The notes beneath the pieces are model-generated. The model did not search any database. It was not told the origin of the DNA and saw only the letters and a list, made by a program, of their open reading frames with translations. Both the position numbers and the translations under genes were made by a program. 6,678 bases of DNA from Phil1 sp964546125 (GTDB taxonomy: Bacteria; Bacillota; Clostridia; Christensenellales; CAG-138). The stretch is taken from contig CAZJIS010000077.1 of the NCBI GenBank assembly GCA_964546125.1, positions 1-6,678 on the forward strand. The letters run 5' to 3'. The first letter of the stretch is position 1; each line of letters starts with the position of its first letter. Positions 5,539-6,678 of this stretch are shown here, piece after piece.

Positions 5539-5579
5539 ATGCCCTTCACCCACACAAGATGCCCGCGCTGCCGGCATAG
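5376..5579 (+). CDS. Possible small basic protein (67 aa) or leader peptide, unrecognised
   Basis: The ATG at 5376 has AAGGAG (5364-5369) 6 bases upstream and lies about 27 bases after the predicted start of transcription, so initiation signals are good. The product would start MPYRLLRKHHTGALRQ, is rich in Arg/Lys/His with a more hydrophobic stretch near residues 37-56, and has no recognised domain. Against a real gene: the intrinsic terminator (5500-5538) lies inside the frame, codon choice does not show the C/G third-position bias of the neighbours, and the composition resembles a chance frame. If it is translated, a ribosome moving over 5500-5532 would melt the terminator and couple translation to read-through. 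Low confidence. Confidence 0.2.
   Translation: MPYRLLRKHHTGALRQAARPWRGRACEMRFMRRKTIAVSGVSPMMVLRCVIGAFYALHPHKMPALPA
5500..5538 (+). terminator. Intrinsic terminator upstream of the lipoprotein gene
   Basis: CCCCTATGA (5500-5508) pairs perfectly with TCATAGGGG (5524-5532). The stem extends by a T-G and a G-C pair to 11 pairs, with an 11-base loop, and is followed by C and TTTTT (5534-5538). It lies about 190 bases after a strong promoter and 184 bases before the lipoprotein start. Confidence 0.75.
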
Positions 5580-5608
5580 ACATGTATGACCTCGGCAGCG
5601 ATAGCGGG
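5562..5608 (+). other. Long interrupted hairpin in the lipoprotein upstream region
   Basis: CGCTGCCG (5566-5573) pairs perfectly with CGGCAGCG (5593-5600). Inside it CATA (5575-5578) pairs with TATG (5585-5588) around a 6-base loop, and outside CCCG (5562-5565) pairs with CGGG (5605-5608) across a 4-base bulge. No T run follows, so it is not an intrinsic terminator. A smaller repeat, GTAAC/GTTAC (5613-5617 and 5628-5632), comes next. I see no convincing promoter or coding frame between 5539 and 5722; the rest of this stretch is featureless to me. Confidence 0.45.
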
Positions 5609-5722
5609 GAAGGTAACGAGGATTCAAGTTACGACGGCGGCCGCGCAGGCGCCAAAGGCAAAAAGGCAGACAATCAACACCTCAAGCGGTTCTTAAATTA
5701 AATGATAAGGGGTACCGATACG

Positions 5723-6631
5723 ATGAAAAAACTTCTGGCAATAACCCTTGCGCTGATGAGCGCGCTATTCATCGCCGCTTGCGGCGGCAACGGCGCCGGC
5801 GGCATGATGGGGGGCGCCGCAACGCCCACCCCCACCGCCGTGCTTGGCGGTGCAAACACGGATAACGGCGATAAAGGCGAAGCGCCCGTTCCAACGCCTA
5901 CGGTTCCGCCTATCCCGCCGGACAGTATTTGGACATTAAAGGGTGAGTTTGAGTATCGGCAGGTTTTAGAGGAAGGATATTATGCGGATTATACGGTCGA
6001 GTTGGATTTTGTGAAACTCGACGGCGCTTATCCGTCCGGGCAGTACACCGGCGACATCTACATGTCGCTCAAACTCGACGCGGACGATTATATCAAGGAT
6101 ATGCTCAAGAACCTGCCTGAAGGCATGGCAAGCATCAACTTTGACGCGGAAGGCTACGGCCTTCGCAACGCAATCCCTATCAATGTGTTCAGCTTTACGG
6201 AATTCCAAAAAGAAGGCACACCCTGGCCTTCCACGCACACGAAAAACGCGGACGGCGAGCAGATAAGCCCGGGGGCGGAGGAATATTTGGCGGACACGTC
6301 CTTCGCCATGGGCTTTCAGGCCCTTATCACTGCGGGAGCCCAGGGCAACACCGGCGGCGGAGAGTTCAAGCTGGGTGATTTTAGCTTTAGCGGAAATAAC
6401 GACGAGGACGTCAAGCTGAGCATTATCATCGAACCGGATGCGGTATGGGGCAACGATTTCTACGCGGGTACGGGCGGCACGCGCAAAGTGCGCATATTTA
6501 TTGGTATTCGCGGCGCCGGGCTTTACGGAGAAGGTACGCTTGAAAGACTGCTCCGAGGCGAGGAGAACCAGCGCACGCAAATAAACCGCGAGCGGCTTGG
6601 CGAAAAGCATGGAGTCGGTGAGACACCGTGA
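5723..6631 (+). CDS. Secreted lipoprotein of unknown function
   Basis: The 302-residue product begins MKKLLAITLALMSALF with a lipobox IAAC, so lipidation of Cys20 and anchoring at the outer face of the membrane are expected. Residues about 21-66 form a Gly/Met-rich then Pro-Thr linker (ATPTPTA, PVPTPTVPPIPP), common in surface lipoproteins of Gram-positive bacteria. The rest (about 67-285) looks like a soluble, mainly beta domain with alternating segments such as YADYTVELDFVKLDG and VKLSIIIEPD, and a charged tail rich in Arg/Glu. I recognise no enzyme motif and no solute-binding-protein signature. The ATG at 5723 is preferred to the in-frame ATG at 5702 because the signal peptide starts there and AAGGGG (5707-5712) lies 10 bases upstream. 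Transcription may come from the promoter at 5313 by read-through; no closer promoter is convincing. Confidence 0.85.
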   Translation: MKKLLAITLALMSALFIAACGGNGAGGMMGGAATPTPTAVLGGANTDNGDKGEAPVPTPTVPPIPPDSIWTLKGEFEYRQVLEEGYYADYTVELDFVKLDGAYPSGQYTGDIYMSLKLDADDYIKDMLKNLPEGMASINFDAEGYGLRNAIPINVFSFTEFQKEGTPWPSTHTKNADGEQISPGAEEYLADTSFAMGFQALITAGAQGNTGGGEFKLGDFSFSGNNDEDVKLSIIIEPDAVWGNDFYAGTGGTRKVRIFIGIRGAGLYGEGTLERLLRGEENQRTQINRERLGEKHGVGETP

Positions 6632-6639
6632 AACATTTT

Positions 6640-6678
6640 ATGATAGGGCCATCTTTCGGACTGTTTTTTGCCTCGCGC
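6640..6678 (+). CDS. Possible start of a downstream gene, cut by the window end
   Basis: An ATG 8 bases after the lipoprotein stop opens a frame without stops to the window edge (MIGPSFGLFFASR). Close spacing suggests an operon partner and the visible residues are hydrophobic, but only 13 codons are seen and no good SD precedes it. Confidence 0.2.
   Translation, partial: MIGPSFGLFFASR

Noticed and set aside
5292..5627. Minus-strand frame (111 codons) across the intergenic region
   Set aside because: It crosses the plus-strand promoter, the terminator and the hairpin, has no SD, and shows biased composition consistent with a chance frame.
5582..5701. Possible 39-residue hydrophilic ORF (MYDLGSDSGEG...) ending just before the lipoprotein
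   Set aside because: No SD precedes it, it overlaps the long hairpin at 5562-5608, and the product shows no recognisable features.
5702..5722. Earlier ATG for the lipoprotein
   Set aside because: It would put MIRGTDT before a signal peptide that properly starts at MKKLL, and no SD precedes it.
5966..6610. Minus-strand frame (214 codons) opposite the lipoprotein gene
   Set aside because: The plus-strand frame has a signal peptide, lipobox and SD; the antisense frame has none of these and no recognisable domain.
6616..6628. CGGTG-AGA-CACCG hairpin as a terminator for the lipoprotein gene
   Set aside because: Only five pairs, it lies inside the coding region, and no T run follows directly.

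Overview
The base composition is GC-rich with many C/G third positions. SD sequences are strong (AGGAGG-type), consensus-like sigma-70/sigma-A promoters are present, and there is a lipoprotein with a Pro-Thr linker. The catabolic genes are of the fructoselysine (Frl) type. Together these suggest a Bacillota/Clostridia-like, probably gut- or animal-associated bacterium. The taxonomy is inference; no marker gene is present.

Layout. Left, plus strand (1-1734): the 3' part of a fused Fe3+-type ABC transporter permease, then a BtpA/SgcQ-family TIM-barrel protein 13 bases after its stop, closed by a perfect-palindrome terminator. Middle, minus strand (5185 down to 1751): two overlapping GntR/UTRA regulator genes, frlC (fructoselysine 3-epimerase type) overlapping the second regulator by ATGA, then after a 96-base gap frlB (fructoselysine-6-phosphate deglycase). 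frlB has its own promoter and a candidate operator. The two transcription units converge on the terminator near 1706-1734. Right, plus strand: a 537-base gap before the next CDS that is rich in signals. It holds the regulator promoter on the minus strand, then a strong plus-strand promoter, a candidate terminated small RNA or leader (with a possible small ORF) and a further long hairpin. A secreted lipoprotein of unknown function follows, and possibly the first codons of another gene at the window edge.

How it fits together. FrlB splits fructoselysine-6-phosphate, an Amadori product, into glucose-6-phosphate and lysine. FrlC interconverts psicoselysine and fructoselysine. The GntR/UTRA proteins are the probable repressors. 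An 8-base motif, TTRTAYCA, occurs four times, only at the two minus-strand promoters as far as I could see, and is the best operator candidate. No FrlD-type kinase and no obvious amino-sugar permease lies in the window. A kinase may be just outside or elsewhere, or the convergent ABC-BtpA unit may supply an already phosphorylated substrate; that last idea is speculation.

The most interesting items are the shared operator motif, the 15-bp tandem repeat that triplicates a regulator's start codon, the tandem regulator pair, and the promoter-to-terminator RNA candidate at 5349-5538.
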